From contig CBDCPM010000004.1 of NCBI GenBank assembly GCA_965220265.1, positions 3,844,001 to 3,908,000 of the forward strand: 64,000 nt of DNA, read 5' to 3'. Below are positions 24,743 to 33,627 of the stretch, piece by piece. Every line of letters begins with the position of its first letter. Position 1 is the first letter of the stretch. Position numbers and translations under genes: made by a program. Below the pieces are notes generated by a model. It made no database searches. It saw only the letters and a program-made list of their open reading frames with translations, and was not told the origin of the DNA. Source of the DNA: Bin87 sp965220265 (lineage in GTDB: Bacteria; Chloroflexota; Dehalococcoidia; Lucifugimonadales; UBA3495).

Positions 24743-26197
24743 CTACTCCAAGGACAGAAACTCGCCCACCATGTTGCGAGCATCGGTACGGTCGTAAATC
24801 TGGAAGAGCAGCGCAGCGTTGCGGGCCGCGTCGCCGCCGAAGTAGCGCTCGTACAATGTCTGTCGCCCGCCGAACGCGCTGCACGACACATCCCACGCCA
24901 GCCTGAACAAATGGATTCGCTCTTCCGCCGTTGCCGTGTCGGTGTCCATGTAACGGTGAATGTCCTCGGCCAGTGGGCCGTTCAAGTCGGCTTCGGCCGG
25001 GAGGGCCATCAGGCTGCTGGAACCGAGGAGGTGCAGAATTTCCGCCATGCGGGGATACATGGTTATCATCTGCTTGCGGGCCACCAGCAACGGGCGATAG
25101 TCCGGGCAGAAGATCCCCCACTCGTCTGTAGAGGCCTGGGCTTCTGACGCCGCCAACAGCGCTTTGGTTATTTCCAGGTTCTCGATCAGCTCGGCGATCA
25201 GGTGTTGGGTTTGGGGCAGATCGCCGGAACCCAGCGTGTCCACCATCAACGAAGCCAGGCCCAGCATGAACTCGCACTTGACCACGTTCTTGGTGACAAC
25301 CTGGTGTCCGGTGTGCGCATTGCGGTTGGTGCGCTCTCCCCACTGGTTGCACAGGGTCACGTCGTTGTACAGGAACACCCGCTCCCACGGAACCAGCACG
25401 TCATCAAAGAAGACGATGGCATCCATTTCCTCGAACCGGCTGCCGGCAGGATGATCAAAATGGGACCGGCCCAGGTCGACGGTATCCCGGCACTGGAATT
25501 TCAGGCCCGCGCTATCGCAGGGAATCGCGAAACCGAACGCGAACTTTCCTTCTTCGCCGGCCGGCACCCGTCGGGTGCGGGCCGGATACACCGCTATCTC
25601 GTCCGACAACGGCCCGAGCGTCGCCAGGACCCTTGCCCCACGTACCACGATCCCGGCGTCCGTTTCCTCGACCACCGAAAGCGCCACCTCGGTACGATCA
25701 TCGAATGGCGTCTGGCCGACGGAACGGCTGCGCTGCAGGTTGACCAGCGTGTGGGTCATCACAATGTCGTTTTCGCGGATGTACTCGTAGTAATCGAGGA
25801 TGTTCTGCTTGAACTCGGGACGATTCTGGCCGCAGTAGTCGGAGGCGGCGGCCATGGACATCACCGCCACGTTCAGGAAGTCGGGGGTGCGACCCATCAT
25901 CCCGCACGACGCCAGGGCCCAGTTGGACATCATCTTGCGCCGCCGTTTCAGGTCGTCCCCATCACGCGGCATGATGAAAGAAAGACCCACCGGATCGCCG
26001 GTGGACGGCGACTCGTAGACCATGTCGTCCCGCAGTCCCGGATCGTGCTGCATGTCCAGGAGCCCAGCCACGGTACGCAGCCCGCCGGCAAAGGCGGGAT
26101 GAGCGGTGACGTCCTTCACCCTCTGCCCGCTGATATAAACCTCGGCAGCCCGCTCTCTGATTCCGTCGATGTATTGCGCTCCGGTGCGCGCCGGCAT
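24743..26197 (-). CDS. 4-hydroxyphenylacetate 3-monooxygenase-family oxygenase (HpaB-like)
   Basis: The 484-aa protein is the length of the FADH2-dependent HpaB family, which shares the acyl-CoA dehydrogenase fold. Family features include the YIDGIRERAAEVYISGQRV N-terminus, the HTLVNLQRSRS segment, GARVLATLGPLSDE, DAIVFFDDVLVPWERVF, and the C-terminal YERYFGGD. It would use O2 and reduced flavin to hydroxylate a phenolic substrate; the partner reductase is not adjacent. The start at 26197 has a GGAGG site. The downstream MOSC gene is in the same operon, and an alpha/beta hydrolase gene is divergent. Confidence 0.88.
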   Translation of the reverse strand: MPARTGAQYIDGIRERAAEVYISGQRVKDVTAHPAFAGGLRTVAGLLDMQHDPGLRDDMVYESPSTGDPVGLSFIMPRDGDDLKRRRKMMSNWALASCGMMGRTPDFLNVAVMSMAAASDYCGQNRPEFKQNILDYYEYIRENDIVMTHTLVNLQRSRSVGQTPFDDRTEVALSVVEETDAGIVVRGARVLATLGPLSDEIAVYPARTRRVPAGEEGKFAFGFAIPCDSAGLKFQCRDTVDLGRSHFDHPAGSRFEEMDAIVFFDDVLVPWERVFLYNDVTLCNQWGERTNRNAHTGHQVVTKNVVKCEFMLGLASLMVDTLGSGDLPQTQHLIAELIENLEITKALLAASEAQASTDEWGIFCPDYRPLLVARKQMITMYPRMAEILHLLGSSSLMALPAEADLNGPLAEDIHRYMDTDTATAEERIHLFRLAWDVSCSAFGGRQTLYERYFGGDAARNAALLFQIYDRTDARNMVGEFLSLE

Positions 26198-26221
26198 CGC
26201 ATGCCTCCATTTTCGCCTGTG

Positions 26222-26250
26222 TTGCCAGTGCGGCAAGGGTATGGTATACG
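26222..26250 (+). promoter_or_regulatory. Promoter of the alpha/beta hydrolase gene
   Basis: TTGCCA (26222-26227), 17 bp, then TATACG (26245-26250) in the 82-bp gap between the divergent HpaB-like and hydrolase genes. Confidence 0.5.
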
Positions 26251-26279
26251 AGCGAAAACCGCAATCCAGGAGGCGCACC

Positions 26280-27098
26280 GTGCCCACCATCCAGCGTGGC
26301 GACGCCAGTTTGCACTACTATCTGGACGACTTCACCGACCCCTGGCGATCGGCTCCCGAGGCAATAGTCCTGCAGCACGGCTTTTCTCGTAGCGGCAAGT
26401 TCTGGTACAACTGGCCGCCCCTGCTCAGCCGGGAGTATCGGGTCATCCGGCCCGACATGCGTGGGATGGGCCAATCGGCCATCGATCCGGCCCGCTACGA
26501 ACCCACGCTGGATACACTGATAGGCGACCTGTTGGCAATTCTGGACGACGCCGGAGTGGAACGAGCCGTGTACGTCGGTGAATCCTTCGGCGGCATCATG
26601 GGCATGCAGTTCGCCCATGATTACCCGGACCGGTGCCGTGGGCTGGTACTGTGCAACTCGCCGTGTCGACTGACGCGACGGGAAAGCTCGACGCCTGGCG
26701 GCAGCTGGCTCGCAACCATGGAGCAGGGTGGCATCGGTGCGTGGAGCGCGGCGACCATCAACTTCCGCCTGGACATGCGGCACGCCGCGGAGGGTCTGAA
26801 GGACTGGTACATCGCCGAGATGGACCAGACGCCGGCGGAAATTGGCCAAGCCTTGCACAGTTACCTGGACAGCCTGGACTTCGGCCCGCACCTGAAAGAC
26901 ATCGCGGTGCCCACGCTGCTGCTCACCGGCGACGAATCCCTTACCACCGGCATGGAGCAGCAGGAGTTCATGGCCTCCGAAATCCCCAACAGCCGTCTGG
27001 ACGTGTGGCCCGGCCTGGGCCACGGCGTCAACGTAATCTACCCCGAATGGTGCGTGCAACGCATGCGGAACTTCTTGGGTGAGCGGGGAGTTTGGTGA
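26280..27098 (+). CDS. Alpha/beta fold hydrolase
   Basis: The 272-aa protein has the strand-oxyanion motif VLQHGFSRSGKFW, the nucleophile elbow GESFGG near residue 103, an Asp in LLTGDES, and the catalytic His in WPGLGHG near the end. This arrangement resembles 3-oxoadipate enol-lactonase or ring-cleavage hydrolases, though the substrate is not defined. GTG at 26280 is preceded by AGGAGG. It is divergent from the HpaB-type oxygenase, which suits a shared aromatic pathway. Confidence 0.85.
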   Translation: MPTIQRGDASLHYYLDDFTDPWRSAPEAIVLQHGFSRSGKFWYNWPPLLSREYRVIRPDMRGMGQSAIDPARYEPTLDTLIGDLLAILDDAGVERAVYVGESFGGIMGMQFAHDYPDRCRGLVLCNSPCRLTRRESSTPGGSWLATMEQGGIGAWSAATINFRLDMRHAAEGLKDWYIAEMDQTPAEIGQALHSYLDSLDFGPHLKDIAVPTLLLTGDESLTTGMEQQEFMASEIPNSRLDVWPGLGHGVNVIYPEWCVQRMRNFLGERGVW

Positions 27099-27185
27099 GC
27101 GGGGAGTTTGACGACTTTGGTCGGGCAGGCACCGTGCGCTTCCCCGTCGCCAGTGATATGCTGAACTTAACGCGCGTCCGATACG

Positions 27186-27815
27186 ATGTTTACTATGAAT
27201 TCCGTCGACAAATCAGCGATTACCGCCGTAATCCTTGCAGGTGGCCAGAGCCGTCGACTGGGACGCGACAAGGCCGTCGAACCCTTCGCCGGCGAACCTC
27301 TGATCCGGCGCGTCATCCGACTGGCGTCCGAGGCCGTTTCCGCCCGCCACGTGGTGGTCGTTGTTGCCGACCCGGATCGCGCCGCTGCACTGCCGTTGGA
27401 CGATGAGCACCTGACCGCGGTCGATGTGTTTCCCGATTGCGGTTCGCTCGGCGGCATCTACACCGGGCTGAACGCCTCGCCGACCGAATGGTCATTGGTA
27501 ATCGCCTGCGACATGCCTTTCCTGTCCGCGCCCTTGCTGTCGCACTTGGCGGGACTGCGCGACGGCGTCGACGCTGTAGTTCCGGTGGTGGACGGCCGAC
27601 CGGAACCCACCCATGCCATGTACCGGCGCGATTGCCGGCCGGCAATCAAGGCCAGGCTGCGCGCCGGGCAGCTGAAAATTTCCGGCTTCTTCGACGACGT
27701 TACCGTCCGGTACGTGCCAGAGAGTGACATCCGGAACTTCGATCCCGATTTGCTCAGCTTCTTCAACATCAACCGGCCCGAGGACTTGTCACGCGCGATG
27801 GAACTGGCGCAATGA
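27186..27815 (+). CDS. mobA: Molybdenum cofactor guanylyltransferase MobA
   Basis: The 209-aa protein starts with the nucleotidyltransferase signature AVILAGGQSRRLGRDKAVEPF and has DVFPDCGSLGGIYTGL, IACDMPFL and PVVDGRPEPTHAMYRR, all typical of MobA. It transfers GMP from GTP to molybdopterin to form the guanine dinucleotide cofactor. ATG 27195 is an equally good start. Its stop overlaps the next gene's ATG (ATGA), showing tight coupling with the MoaD-like carrier and the AOR gene. Confidence 0.9.
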   Translation: MFTMNSVDKSAITAVILAGGQSRRLGRDKAVEPFAGEPLIRRVIRLASEAVSARHVVVVVADPDRAAALPLDDEHLTAVDVFPDCGSLGGIYTGLNASPTEWSLVIACDMPFLSAPLLSHLAGLRDGVDAVVPVVDGRPEPTHAMYRRDCRPAIKARLRAGQLKISGFFDDVTVRYVPESDIRNFDPDLLSFFNINRPEDLSRAMELAQ

Positions 27816-28138
27816 ACGCCGTAACCACCGCTGGCGATACCGTCGTCGTCACCGTCGAACTATTCGGCATGGCACGCATCCACGCCGGCGTCGGCAGCGT
27901 GACCTTGGAAGTCGACGCCCGGGCGCCCGTGGCAACATTGGTGCACGCCCTCGCGCATGAATGCCCTGATCTGCTGGGGAGCGCCCTGCACCGATCCGAA
28001 GACGGCGCGATTTCGGTCGCTGACGGGTATGCTTTGAACCGGAACGGTCTGGCTTTTTTGTCGCCCGATGTGGACGTACCGTTGGATTGGGAACCGGGCG
28101 ACTCGCTGCTTCTCCTGTCCAACCAGGCCGGCGGGTGA
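27812..28138 (+). CDS. MoaD/ThiS-family sulfur carrier protein
   Basis: The 108-aa protein has the beta-grasp fold pattern (VTVELFGMARIHAG, ATLVHALAHECPDLL, LNRNGLAFL, GDSLLLLSNQAGG). It ends exactly in Gly-Gly, the residue pair that is adenylated and thiocarboxylated in sulfur carriers. It is longer than MoaD (about 80 aa) because of an N-terminal and central extension. Next to an AOR gene it is likely to supply dithiolene sulfur for a tungsten or molybdenum pterin. It overlaps mobA by 4 bp. Confidence 0.8.
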   Translation: MNAVTTAGDTVVVTVELFGMARIHAGVGSVTLEVDARAPVATLVHALAHECPDLLGSALHRSEDGAISVADGYALNRNGLAFLSPDVDVPLDWEPGDSLLLLSNQAGG

Positions 28139-28143
28139 TCGCT

Positions 28144-30066
28144 ATGTCGGTCCTTTATGGCTACCGTGGGTTTGCCACGGTGGTTGACCTGACCACCGGC
28201 GAATATCGTCGCGACCCGATACCGCCGGAGACACTCCGGTCGACGATCGGGGGTATCGGACTGGGTACCTGGCTTCTGCATCGTTACGCCGGTCCTCCCG
28301 TTGACCACGACGGCGAACCTCTCTCCCATTCAGACAGGATGCGATCGCTGGACGCCGCGCTGGAGCCGGAGAACGCTCTGATTTTTGTCACCAGTCCTCT
28401 CGTGGGCACCCGTTTGACCACCTCCAGCAAGTTTGCCGTGATGACCCGGTCCCCGTTGACTGGCTTTATCGCCGACGGACTGTCCTCCAGCCATCTGGCT
28501 GTAGAGCTGAAGCGGGCGTGCGGCGATGCCCTGGTTATCACTGGCCGCGCCGACAAACCGGCTATTCTCCACATCGATACCGACGGCATAGCACGTGTAC
28601 GGCCAGCCGGTCACCTCATGGGTCTTTCCACCATGGACACCGAATCGGCGGTCAAAGAGGAACTGGATGACGGTAGTCGCCGTCCCGTGCGCGTGGCCTG
28701 CATCGGCCCGGCTGGGGAGAACCTGGTCCGGTTCGCCAGCATCGCCAACGACGGCGGGCGCCAGGCCGGACGCTGCGGCCCCGGTGCGGTCATGGGTAGC
28801 AAGAACCTCAAGGCCATCGCCGTGCGCGGAACTCCCGAATCCGATCCACCGGCAGCCAATCCCGAGGCCTTGCGCGATTACGCCCGCGACCTCAGCCGTC
28901 GCAGCTTGGGTGCGGCCACCGCTAAGTACCGCGAACTAGGAACCATCGCCAACGTGTCCGTGTTTAACCGCCTGGGTACGCTGCCAACGCGCAATTTCCA
29001 ACAGTCGACCTTCGAAGGCGCGGACGCGGTCAGCGGCGAGGCGCTGCATCAAACCAAGGCCACCCGTTCCGCCCACTGCGCCAACTGCACCATCGGATGC
29101 GAAAAAATCGTCACCGTGGGCAAGAAATCCGACCGTGGAAAGCAGACCGGCGAGGTCAGCGCCCGGCTGGAATATGAAAGCCTCTTCGCCCTCGGCCCGT
29201 TGGTCGGCGTCGGAGACCCCGATTCGGTGATCCGTGCGGTCCGTAAGTGCGACGAATTGGGGCTGGACACCATTTCCGCCGGTGGAGTCATCGCCTGGGC
29301 CATCGAAACGGCAGAGCGGGGACTGCTGCAAAACGTGGACCTTGGCAGTGGCGATGATGGCTCCGCTCTTTCGCTGAATTTTGGCGACGGCGCCGCCGTA
29401 ATCGGCCTGTTGGACGACATCGGGCACCGTCGCGGCTTATTGGGCAGTCTGCTGGCCGAGGGAAGCCGCCTTGCCGCCGAACGTGTTGGCCACGGGTCGG
29501 AATCCTGGGCCATGCAGGTCAAGGGATTGGAGATGCCCGGTTACGAACCCCGCAGCCTGAAAACGCTGGCCTTGGGACTCGCGACCACCCCGCGCGGCGC
29601 TTGCCACAATCGCACCTCCGCATACGACGCCGACTTCTCACCGGAAGTGGACCGGCTGACCGTGGATGACCGGCGCGGCCGCATCGCGGCCAACAGCGAG
29701 GATTTTGCCGCGGCACTGGACTCGCTGATTTGGTGCAAGTTCCTGCGCCGGGCCTTCGGCGATTTTTGGGAGGAATCAGCGGCGGTGTACCGCATGGTCA
29801 CCGGCTGGGAAGATTTCGACGCCGACGAGCTTCGCCGCGCCGCCGCGCACATCGCCGACCTCAAGAAGGCGTACAACCAGCGTTGGGGCTGGCGACGATC
29901 CGACGATACCCTTCCAGTGCGAACTCTAACCGAGCCGCTGACAGACGGTGTCGCCGCCGGCGTGGGTCTAACCGCCGACGAGTTGGACGCGATGACCACC
30001 GACTACTACGCCGCCAGGGGCTGGGACGCGAATGGCCGCGTCAACCTGGCCGCGATCGGCTCATAG
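28144..30066 (+). CDS. Aldehyde ferredoxin oxidoreductase family protein (tungsten/molybdenum pterin)
   Basis: The 640-aa protein matches AOR over its length. The N-terminal domain has YGYRGFATVVDLTTGE, GGIGLGTWLL and the pterin-binding TSKFAVMTRSPLTGF. The 4Fe-4S ligands are visible as CANCTIGC (Cx2Cx3C, residues about 311-318) with the fourth Cys in SLIWCKF near 530. GLEMPGYEPR and GACHNR are also typical. The enzyme oxidises aldehydes to acids with ferredoxin, usually through a bis-pterin tungsten site. It starts 5 bp after the MoaD-like gene. AORs are often found in anaerobes, so its setting here is notable. Confidence 0.9.
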   Translation: MSVLYGYRGFATVVDLTTGEYRRDPIPPETLRSTIGGIGLGTWLLHRYAGPPVDHDGEPLSHSDRMRSLDAALEPENALIFVTSPLVGTRLTTSSKFAVMTRSPLTGFIADGLSSSHLAVELKRACGDALVITGRADKPAILHIDTDGIARVRPAGHLMGLSTMDTESAVKEELDDGSRRPVRVACIGPAGENLVRFASIANDGGRQAGRCGPGAVMGSKNLKAIAVRGTPESDPPAANPEALRDYARDLSRRSLGAATAKYRELGTIANVSVFNRLGTLPTRNFQQSTFEGADAVSGEALHQTKATRSAHCANCTIGCEKIVTVGKKSDRGKQTGEVSARLEYESLFALGPLVGVGDPDSVIRAVRKCDELGLDTISAGGVIAWAIETAERGLLQNVDLGSGDDGSALSLNFGDGAAVIGLLDDIGHRRGLLGSLLAEGSRLAAERVGHGSESWAMQVKGLEMPGYEPRSLKTLALGLATTPRGACHNRTSAYDADFSPEVDRLTVDDRRGRIAANSEDFAAALDSLIWCKFLRRAFGDFWEESAAVYRMVTGWEDFDADELRRAAAHIADLKKAYNQRWGWRRSDDTLPVRTLTEPLTDGVAAGVGLTADELDAMTTDYYAARGWDANGRVNLAAIGS

Positions 30067-30801
30067 CGGCTGCTTGGCGGGCACGCCGACTCGTCGCGGG
30101 TACTTCCCCGGCGTCCGGCGCACCTTTTCCACGGTTATCAGCCAGCGATCCGGCGGCAGCGGCGGCGACAGATCGTTCATCGAGCGGACACCGGTAACCT
30201 TTCCGCCCAATTCAGACAGCGCGTTAGTCGAAGCCTGCGCTTCCGCGGGACCGTCCTTCCCCTTCCACGCCACCAGCGTACCGTGCCCTTTGCACAGCGG
30301 CAGCGCGTACTCGATAAGCACCGGCACCGCCGCTACCCCCCGGGCGAGAGCGACGTCGAACTGTCCCCGGTAACCTTCCATACGGGCCAATTCCTCGGCG
30401 CGCGTTGTGACCACGTCCACATCATCGATGCCCAGGCCCGCCACCAACGTTTCAAGAAATGCCGTCTTCTTGGCCACCGACTCAACCAGCGTCAGTCGTA
30501 TGCCTGGGAATACTAACTTTAGCGGCACCCCGGGGAAACCAGCTCCGCTTCCCAAATCAACCAGGCGCAGTCCGTCCCGCCAATCGGTAACCGCCAGCAC
30601 GGCAGTCAGCGAGTCGAGAAAATGACGCACCTGCACGGCTTCGGAGCCGGTTATGGAGGTCAGGTTGGCCCGCTGATTCCCGTCCGTCAGCAGCTGGTCG
30701 TACTCGGAGAACTGGGCCAGTTGGTCATCTGACAAATTCAGGCCCAGGCGCGCCGCCTGGACACACAGGATCTCCATCCCCAGCTCAGCGGCGGCCGTCA
30801 C
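30061..30801 (-). CDS. rsmG: 16S rRNA (guanine527-N7)-methyltransferase RsmG
   Basis: The 246-aa protein has the RsmG signatures NLTSITGSEAVQVRHFLDSL, LVDLGSGAGFPGVPLKLVFP (SAM motif I), LVESVAKKTAFLE and DVALARGVAAVPVLIEYALP. It methylates G527 of 16S rRNA. Its start overlaps the stop of enolase by 4 bp and its stop overlaps that of the converging AOR gene by 6 bp. Confidence 0.93.
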   Translation of the reverse strand: MTAAAELGMEILCVQAARLGLNLSDDQLAQFSEYDQLLTDGNQRANLTSITGSEAVQVRHFLDSLTAVLAVTDWRDGLRLVDLGSGAGFPGVPLKLVFPGIRLTLVESVAKKTAFLETLVAGLGIDDVDVVTTRAEELARMEGYRGQFDVALARGVAAVPVLIEYALPLCKGHGTLVAWKGKDGPAEAQASTNALSELGGKVTGVRSMNDLSPPLPPDRWLITVEKVRRTPGKYPRRVGVPAKQPL

Positions 30802-32111
30802 GGAGGCAAAAACTGCGCAAACACGTCCCGTCCGGCGAAACGGGCCTGGTCCGCCAATTTTTCCTCGATCCGAAGCAGCCGGTTGTACTTTGCCAGCCGT
30901 TCGGAACGTGTGATGGAACCAATCTTGATCTGGCCGGCGCCGGTCGCAACGGCCAGATCAGCAATGGTAGTGTCCTCAGTTTCTCCGGAACGGGCCGAAA
31001 TCACCGGTAGGTAACCCCGTTCCTGCGCCAATTTCACTGTTTCCAACGTCTCGGTCAGTGTCCCGATCTGATTGGGTTTCACCAACACCGCGTTGGCGAT
31101 GCCGTCGTCCGCGCCGCGCGCCAGGCGCTCTGGGTTCGTGGTGAACAGGTCATCTCCGATCAACTGGGTCGAACCGCCCATCTTTGTGCTCAAGTAATCC
31201 CAGCCATCCCAGTCGTCCTCGGCCAACCCATCCTCGATCGAAATGATCGGATAGGTTTTGCTCCAGTGGTCCAGGAGGTCGACCAACTCTCTGGAGGTAA
31301 AGGCGCGCCCCTCGGCGCGCAACACGTACTGTCCGCCATCACCGACGAACTCCGTCGCCGCCACATCGAGCCCGATCCCGATATCGCCATCCCGCGCGCA
31401 CCGGTAACCCGCCAACCGAGTGGCGTCGTAGAGCAGCCCCAGCGCGTCCTCGTGGCAAGGCAAAGGCGGCCCATATCCACCCTCATCGGCAACACCGTAC
31501 GGGTAAGGTCGCGTTTGAGAAAGGATGCGACCCACCGCCCGGTACACCGCCACCACCATTTGCAACGCCTCTCGGTAAGTTTCGGCGCCGATGGGTATCA
31601 CCAGGAAGTCCTGCATGTCCAGGCCGCCGGCTGCGTGCCGCCCGCCGCTGATGATGTTAACCATTGGCATGGGCAGAACACACGCTTCCGATCCACCCAA
31701 GTACCGGTAGAGGGGCTGTCCCGCAGCGGCGGCGGCGGCGTGAGCGGTGGCTAGGGAAACTCCCAGGATGGCGTTCGCTCCCAGGTTGGCCTTGTTCGCC
31801 GTACCGTCCAGTTCGCTAAGCCGGGCGTCCAGTTTCGGCTGGTCAACGGCGTCGGCGTCGCCGCAAATCGCGGGGCCAATCACATCGTTCACCGCCGACA
31901 CCGCCCTCAGCACGCCTTTCCCTTCATATCGGGTGGGGTCGCCGTCCCGAAGTTCGACTGCCTCATGCCGTCCGGTTGACGCTCCCGATGGAACAATCGC
32001 GCGACCGAACGCGCCGCCGCGCAGCCGGACGTCAACCTCCACCGTGGGATTCCCGCGAGAGTCGAGCACCTCCCGACCACGTACTAATTGAATGCGGGTC
32101 AAATCAGCCAT
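30798..32111 (-). CDS. eno: Enolase
   Basis: The 437-aa protein is full length. It contains GRAIVPSGASTG(R)HEAVELRD, GANAILGVSLATAHAAAA, PMVNIISGGRHA, ISIEDGLAEDDWDGW and the C-terminal LVKPNQIGTLTETLE and SARSGETEDTTIADLAVA. It converts 2-phosphoglycerate to phosphoenolpyruvate in glycolysis and needs Mg. The ribosome site before the ATG is weak. rsmG is coupled downstream. Confidence 0.96.
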   Translation of the reverse strand: MADLTRIQLVRGREVLDSRGNPTVEVDVRLRGGAFGRAIVPSGASTGRHEAVELRDGDPTRYEGKGVLRAVSAVNDVIGPAICGDADAVDQPKLDARLSELDGTANKANLGANAILGVSLATAHAAAAAAGQPLYRYLGGSEACVLPMPMVNIISGGRHAAGGLDMQDFLVIPIGAETYREALQMVVAVYRAVGRILSQTRPYPYGVADEGGYGPPLPCHEDALGLLYDATRLAGYRCARDGDIGIGLDVAATEFVGDGGQYVLRAEGRAFTSRELVDLLDHWSKTYPIISIEDGLAEDDWDGWDYLSTKMGGSTQLIGDDLFTTNPERLARGADDGIANAVLVKPNQIGTLTETLETVKLAQERGYLPVISARSGETEDTTIADLAVATGAGQIKIGSITRSERLAKYNRLLRIEEKLADQARFAGRDVFAQFLPP

Positions 32112-32136
32112 CTCAGATTGTTTTCGCCAATGTACG

Positions 32137-32180
32137 AAGAAAACGAGGCAAGCGCGGTGATTCTTTCCGCGATCGCCTCG
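32137..32180 (-). terminator. Intrinsic terminator after the bicupin gene
   Basis: On the minus strand CGAGGC (revcomp of 32175-32180) and CCGCG arms pair across the hairpin 32144-32180 (CGAGGC/GCCTCG and CGCGG/CCGCG with a small internal loop), followed by TTTTCTT at 32143-32137. It separates the cupin transcript from eno. Confidence 0.65.
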
Positions 32181-32208
32181 TCATTCTGCTACAGTTCCGT
32201 AACGGGTG

Positions 32209-32913
32209 TTAGCCGTGGGCTTCCGACTTGATGTCGTTGAAAGTGACCCTGAGCATCGGCGCGTCGGTCTCGTTCTTCCACTGGTGATGCTCACCCGGCG
32301 GCACCAGCACCGCGTCGCCGGCGGTCACCGCGTACTCCGTTCCGGAAACGACCAGCGTACCCGTGCCCTCAAGGATGAACACAGTGTGGTCCCATGCGTG
32401 GTTGTGCCCGCCGGTTTCCGGATGGCTGACCGCGCCGGGCTGCATCGCCCCGTTGTACAGCATCAGGTAGTTGGGGCAGCCGTCACGACCGCCCAGCATC
32501 GTGTGACCGGTTTCGGCGTTCAGGTCGGCGTGGTTTCGGATCACCGGCGGTGTGCCGGCGCCCGGTTCAGACCCGCCGGGCCGGGCATTCCCGCTGGCGG
32601 CCGCAATCGGGTTGATCTCGATCCGCCGGATGGCGCTGTCGCCGTCGTTGCGGGTGACGTGATCGACCATGGGAGGGATGAGCATCGCGTCCCCGGCTTT
32701 TACCGGGTATTCCTTGCCGTCAGCGACCAGCGAGCCGCTGCCTTCAATGATGTAGACTTCGTGCTCCCATTCGTGGATGTGGTGGGAACTGGTTCCGCCG
32801 GGCTCGATCACCGAGTATGCCAGCGTCACCAACCCGGGATTGTCGTCGGCGCTGATGAGCCGCGCCGGTGCCCCAGAAGCGAAGTCTTTAATGTTGTGGA
32901 TCAGGGGTTCCAT
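32209..32913 (-). CDS. Double cupin (bicupin) protein
   Basis: The 234-aa protein has two cupin barrels. Cupin 1 (about 30-110) has the metal motif HHIHEWEHEVYIIEG followed by AGDAMLIPPMVDHV. Cupin 2 (about 140-230) has HNHAWDHTVFILEG and AGDAVLVPPGEHHQW. Each carries the 2-His/Glu-type set except that cupin 2 has Asp for Glu (WDHTV). Possible roles are a dioxygenase, an isomerase or a sensor domain; the substrate is unknown. Confidence 0.85.
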   Translation of the reverse strand: MEPLIHNIKDFASGAPARLISADDNPGLVTLAYSVIEPGGTSSHHIHEWEHEVYIIEGSGSLVADGKEYPVKAGDAMLIPPMVDHVTRNDGDSAIRRIEINPIAAASGNARPGGSEPGAGTPPVIRNHADLNAETGHTMLGGRDGCPNYLMLYNGAMQPGAVSHPETGGHNHAWDHTVFILEGTGTLVVSGTEYAVTAGDAVLVPPGEHHQWKNETDAPMLRVTFNDIKSEAHG

Positions 32914-32961
32914 AATTGGTTCTCCTCAGGACGGGCGTCGGTTCATGTGATTTGGCGCTGT

Positions 32962-32976
32962 GTTAGTTGCACTAAC
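32962..32976. promoter_or_regulatory. Palindrome between the CMD and cupin genes
   Basis: GTTAGT-TGC-ACTAAC is an inverted repeat with 6-bp arms, 49 bp upstream of the cupin ATG and 7 bp after the CMD stop. It is a candidate operator; it lacks a T-run, so it is not a typical terminator. Confidence 0.3.
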
Positions 32977-32982
32977 CGTCGA

Positions 32983-33528
32983 CTAGGTTATCTCCGGCTG
33001 CACACCTTCGGGAAGGTCGACCTCGAAGGCCGAGAGGACCTGGCCCACCAGGAGATAGTGGCCCATGAGCACGGTAATCTCTAACGTCTTCTGAATGCCG
33101 AAATGGCCGGAAACGGCGTCGAAAGTCTCGTTGCTTACCTTGTGGTTGCGGAACAACTCCTGGACGTATTTGACCAGCGAGGCCTCGATTCCGCTTAGGC
33201 CCTCCGGTGCCTTGCCGGTGGCAATGGCGCTGACCACGTCCTCCGGGACTCCGGCCTGGCGCGCCAGGCGGGCGTGGGCCGAGAACTCGTACTGCTGGCG
33301 AATTTCCCGAGCCGTCGCGCAGATGATGATCTCGCGGTGGGCTTCGGAAATATCCAGGTCGAACCGAGCGTAGGCGCCGGTGTGCGCCACTCTAGCCGCC
33401 AGGTCGGGACTATGCAGCAGTACTCCGTACGGGCCGCGGACGCTGCCGCGACTGCTGGCGATGGAGTCGAAAAATTCCTGATGCTCAGGTGCGAGTTGAT
33501 CACGCGTTACGTCACTCAGTCGGGCCAT
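32983..33528 (-). CDS. Carboxymuconolactone decarboxylase-family protein
   Basis: The 181-aa protein is a CMD/AhpD-fold protein: REIIICATAREIRQQYEFSAHARLARQAGVPEDVVSAI is the family core. The AhpD redox CxxC is absent (YEFSAH in its place), so it is the CMD type, not a peroxidase. This type decarboxylates or isomerises ring-derived lactones, or has unknown roles. ATG 33528 is chosen for its AAGGAG site. It has its own promoter and precedes the bicupin gene, another family found in aromatic catabolism. Confidence 0.8.
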   Translation of the reverse strand: MARLSDVTRDQLAPEHQEFFDSIASSRGSVRGPYGVLLHSPDLAARVAHTGAYARFDLDISEAHREIIICATAREIRQQYEFSAHARLARQAGVPEDVVSAIATGKAPEGLSGIEASLVKYVQELFRNHKVSNETFDAVSGHFGIQKTLEITVLMGHYLLVGQVLSAFEVDLPEGVQPEIT

Positions 33529-33572
33529 TGGGGAATGCTCCTTGCACGTAGTTTGTTGGACTGGCATTGGGC

Positions 33573-33602
33573 AATATACCGCCGCGCACTACCCGTGTTC
33601 AA
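33573..33602 (-). promoter_or_regulatory. Promoter of the CMD-family gene
   Basis: On the minus strand TTGAAC (33602-33597), 18 bp, then TATATT (33578-33573). The start codon at 33528 gives a leader of about 40 nt. Confidence 0.55.
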
Positions 33603-33627
33603 GCGCGCGACTCGTCGGACCCTCATG

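Noticed and set aside
25202..26392. 396-aa open frame opposite the HpaB-like gene
   Set aside because: Antisense shadow in GC-rich DNA; the HpaB frame has full family conservation.
32983..33528. Second selenoprotein candidate of AhpD type
   Set aside because: The frame has no internal UGA and the AhpD CxxC positions are simply absent, as in CMD proteins.
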